Shown here in pieces: positions 61,898 to 64,000 of a stretch of 64,000 nt of DNA. This DNA is from CAYVWB01 sp964455395. Lineage in GTDB: Bacteria > Desulfobacterota > Desulfovibrionia > Desulfovibrionales > Desulfovibrionaceae. The DNA lies in the NCBI GenBank assembly GCA_964455395.1, contig CAYVWB010000012.1:15257-79256 (forward strand). The letters are read 5' to 3'. The position numbers and the translations under genes were made by a program. Each line of letters opens with the position of its first letter. Position 1 is the first letter of the stretch. The notes below the pieces were generated by a model. It did not search any database and was not told where the DNA came from. It saw nothing but the letters and a program-made list of their open reading frames with translations.

Positions 61898-62824
61898 ATG
61901 CCAGAGTCCGAGTCCGCGCCACACCAGCTGGCGTACGAGCAGTCCCCCACCATCGCAGGCAAACTCGCCATCCTCGTCAGCCCCCGCGGCAAGCGCTACC
62001 TGCGTCGCATCACCGCGGAGGGGGATTTCCACTCCAATGACGGCGTCATCCCCATGGCCGCCATCGCCGAGGCGGGGTACGGCGTGTGCGTTCGCTCCCA
62101 CATGGGCGCAGTCTACCGGGTGGTGCGGCCCACGCTCTACGACCTCGTCAAGGGCGTCAAGCGGCAGACGCAGATCATCTATCCCAAGGATATCGGCTAC
62201 ATCTGCATGAAGCTCGGGGTGGGGCCGGGGGTGCGCACCGCTGAAGCCGGTGGCGGTTCCGGCAGCCTGACCGTGGCGCTCTCCTGGTTCAGCGGTCCCA
62301 CTGGCCGCGTCTTCACCTACGACAATCGGCCGGAATTCTCCAAGCTGTGCCGCCGTAACCTGGAGTGGGCCGGCGTGGGCGAGAACGTGGAAAGCCATGT
62401 GCACGACATCGAGGGAGGCTTCCTCCAGACCGACCTGGATGCGCTTTTTCTGGATGTGCGCACCCCTTGGCGCTATCTGGCGCAGGCTGAGGCGGCGTTG
62501 GCGCCGGGCGCGCCCATCGGCTTTCTGTTGCCAACCGTGAACCAGGTGAGCGAGCTGCTGGCGATCATGGAACGGCATGGCTTCGAAGCGCCTGAGGTAA
62601 TGGAGATTCTGCTGCGGCGGTGGAAGACCAACCCCGAACGCATGCGCCCCGACGACCGCATGGTGGCGCACACGGGATTCCTCATTTTCAGTCGCAAGAG
62701 CGCGCTGCCCGAGTCTGCGCCCGAGCCTGAGGCGGAGGCGACGCCCCCTGCAGCTCCGCACGAGGCGCCGCTCCCGGAAGAAGGCCTTGGCGATGATGCT
62801 GACGAGGGTCACGAAGCGCAATGA
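61898..62824 (+). CDS. trmI: tRNA (adenine-N1)-methyltransferase, TrmI type
   Basis: A 308-residue protein. The SAM-binding loop is EAGGGSGSLTVAL, with VFTYDNRPEF after it and DALFLDVRTPWRYL downstream; the N-terminal domain has YPKDIGYICMKLGV, as in TrmI. It methylates A58 of tRNA. About 35 residues at the C-terminus are an acidic Pro/Glu tail. AAGGAG lies 7 bp before the ATG. Confidence 0.92.
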   Translation: MPESESAPHQLAYEQSPTIAGKLAILVSPRGKRYLRRITAEGDFHSNDGVIPMAAIAEAGYGVCVRSHMGAVYRVVRPTLYDLVKGVKRQTQIIYPKDIGYICMKLGVGPGVRTAEAGGGSGSLTVALSWFSGPTGRVFTYDNRPEFSKLCRRNLEWAGVGENVESHVHDIEGGFLQTDLDALFLDVRTPWRYLAQAEAALAPGAPIGFLLPTVNQVSELLAIMERHGFEAPEVMEILLRRWKTNPERMRPDDRMVAHTGFLIFSRKSALPESAPEPEAEATPPAAPHEAPLPEEGLGDDADEGHEAQ

Positions 62825-62848
62825 TTTCCAGTGCATATAAAATAATGC

Positions 62849-62877
62849 TTGCCAGGATGCGTTGATGGGTGTATAGA
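62849..62877 (+). promoter_or_regulatory. sigma70-type promoter of the second PaaK-like gene
   Basis: TTGCCA, 17 bp, TATAGA. Both boxes are good and the spacing is ideal; an A+T-rich stretch (ATATAAAATAAT) lies just upstream. The -10 ends 79 bp before the ATG at 62957. Confidence 0.6.
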
Positions 62878-62956
62878 CGACGGTTCCGCGACATGCTCCC
62901 TGCAGAGCGACCACGCCCAGGGAACGCGCCAACAGAGCGATCATGGAGCCACCACA

Positions 62957-64000
62957 ATGACCCGCAAGGACAGAACCGAGGGCATCTACAGCCGGCGCGA
63001 GGTCCTCGACGAGAGCGAACGCCGTCAGTATTACCTCATCCAGCTCAAGGAGCTGCTCTCCTACGCCTACCGATACTCCGAGGACGTGAAGAAGCGCTTC
63101 GACCGCGCTCAATTCCAGGTGGAGAAGTTCCGCCAGATCTCGGATCTCAAACATATCCCCATCCTCAAGAAGAAAGAGCTCATCTTCCTGCAGTCCATGG
63201 GGCCGCGACTGGGCGGTCTGCTCACCAAGGATCTCGGCGAACTCAAGCGCATCTTCCTCTCGCCGGGACCCATCTTCGACCCCGAAGACAGAAGCGACGA
63301 CTACTGGGGATGGACAGAAGGCTTCTACGCCGCCGGTTTCCGCGCCGGCGACATCGCGCAGATCACCTTCAACTACCACCTCACGCCGGCGGGTCTCATG
63401 TTCGAGGAGCCCCTGCGCAATCTGGGGTGCTCCGTGGTGCCGTCGGGACCGGGCAACACCGCCACTCAGCTGGAGATCATGCAGAAGCTGCGCGTGACGG
63501 GGTACATCGGCACGCCCAGCTACCTCATGCATTTGGCGCAGAAAGCCGAGGAATCCGGCGTGAACCTCCGCAAGGACATCTTCCTGGAAGTCGCCTTCGT
63601 CACCGGCGAAAAATTTTCCGAGAAGATGCGCAACACCGTGGAGAAGAAATTCGACCTCATCATGCGCCAAGGCTACGGCACCGCCGACGTGGGCTGCATC
63701 GGCTACGAATGTTTCCACAAGAACGGCCTCCACGTGGCCAACCGCGCCTTCGTGGAGATCTGCCACCCGGACACGGGCATCCCCCTCAAAGACGGCGAAG
63801 TGGGCGAAATCGTCGTCACCTCCTTCAACAAGACCTACCCCCTCATTCGTCTCGCCACAGGGGATCTCTCCTACATCGACCGCATGCCTTGCCCTTGCGG
63901 CCGCTCCAGCCCGCGCCTGGGCAATATCGTGGGCCGCGTGGACACCACCGCGCGCATCAAGGGCATGTTCGTCTACCCCCATCAGGTGGAGCAGGTCATG
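62957..64000 (+). CDS. PaaK-like adenylate-forming protein without canonical P-loop (partial, 3' end outside window)
   Basis: The first 348 codons are present. Later motifs fit the phenylacetate-CoA ligase family: YGTADVGCIGYE, LATGDLSYID, the CPCGRSSPRLG stretch and GRVDTTARIKGMFVYP. The position of the ATP P-loop SSGTTG reads LSPGPIFDPEDR (about residues 100-111), so that motif is missing. GGAG is 8 bp before the ATG. Such divergent copies occur beside true paaK genes in Desulfovibrio-type genomes and may have another activity. Confidence 0.85.
   Translation, partial: MTRKDRTEGIYSRREVLDESERRQYYLIQLKELLSYAYRYSEDVKKRFDRAQFQVEKFRQISDLKHIPILKKKELIFLQSMGPRLGGLLTKDLGELKRIFLSPGPIFDPEDRSDDYWGWTEGFYAAGFRAGDIAQITFNYHLTPAGLMFEEPLRNLGCSVVPSGPGNTATQLEIMQKLRVTGYIGTPSYLMHLAQKAEESGVNLRKDIFLEVAFVTGEKFSEKMRNTVEKKFDLIMRQGYGTADVGCIGYECFHKNGLHVANRAFVEICHPDTGIPLKDGEVGEIVVTSFNKTYPLIRLATGDLSYIDRMPCPCGRSSPRLGNIVGRVDTTARIKGMFVYPHQVEQVM

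Noticed and set aside
60755..63982. A 1075-residue minus-strand open frame covering trmI and the second PaaK-like gene
   Set aside because: Only its last third is the real radical SAM protein. The rest is antisense to genes with clear motifs and is open because G+C-rich codons seldom give stops on the other strand.
1..64000. tRNA, rRNA, transposase, integrase or toxin-antitoxin genes
   Set aside because: I looked for T-loop sequence patterns and for typical protein motifs and found none; a covariance search (tRNAscan-SE, Rfam) would be needed to exclude small RNAs.

Overview
The window is high-G+C, densely coded bacterial chromosome. It has no rRNA, tRNA, phage, insertion sequence or CRISPR array that I can see. 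The gene content points to a Gram-negative anaerobe or microaerophile of the Desulfobacterota, most likely Desulfovibrionales. Reasons are a V/A-type rotary ATPase, PyrDK-type dihydroorotate dehydrogenase, an M99 peptidoglycan carboxypeptidase as found in curved cells, two PaaK-family ligases around core translation genes, paired selenodomain-associated transferases, and AlgI/AlgJ O-acetylation genes. The placement is inference from gene families; no marker RNA gene is present to test it.

Layout: 1-4988 (minus) is a nucleoside-type ABC importer (BMP binding protein, ATPase, two permeases) with a phosphoribosyltransferase inside the operon. 5106-7652 holds a thiol peroxidase, a NYN-domain protein and an HD-GYP protein. 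7799-11546 (minus) is a polysaccharide O-acetylation group (AlgJ-like, AlgI-like MBOAT, WcbI-like). 11597-12395 carries two Hsp20 genes behind a good sigma70-type promoter. 12703-14301 is a soluble PAS histidine kinase. 14500-22341 (plus) is a V-type ATPase operon in the order E, DUF2764, A, B, D, I, K, with an 8-bp tandem repeat just before K. 22476-25807 holds GDP-L-fucose synthase, an anchored hypothetical protein and a MauE-rhodanese pair. 26227-32572 contains an M99 carboxypeptidase, a kinase-receiver-Hpt hybrid with a CheY-like protein, a membrane protein and a second HD-GYP protein.

32750-41137 has a flavin-type oxidase, the TIGR04283/TIGR04282 transferase pair, two small unknown genes, pyrD/pyrK, a U32 peptidase-family protein and a UPF0173 hydrolase. 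41581-45572 is a deoxysugar cluster (rfbC, an SDR epimerase, rfbD) facing a methyltransferase, with an intrinsic terminator in the rfbC leader. 45711-49757 holds two small envelope proteins and a large NAD-glutamate dehydrogenase. 49978-57610 runs alr, rpsF-rpsR-rplI, dnaB, paaK, DUF456 and trmJ. 57624-64000 holds two small stress-type proteins, queH, rng, a radical SAM protein, trmI and a second PaaK-like gene cut by the window edge.

Most of the window is ordinary core and envelope biology. I see no defence island or evident new multigene system. The points most worth a second look are regulatory or structural: the terminator placed 27 bp before rfbC, a long stem that would hide the Shine-Dalgarno of the gene at 35765, the CGAGACNN octamer arrays, the reduced V-ATPase with DUF2764 in the slot of subunit C, the Csd4-type zinc site of the M99 enzyme, and a PaaK-like protein without its usual P-loop.
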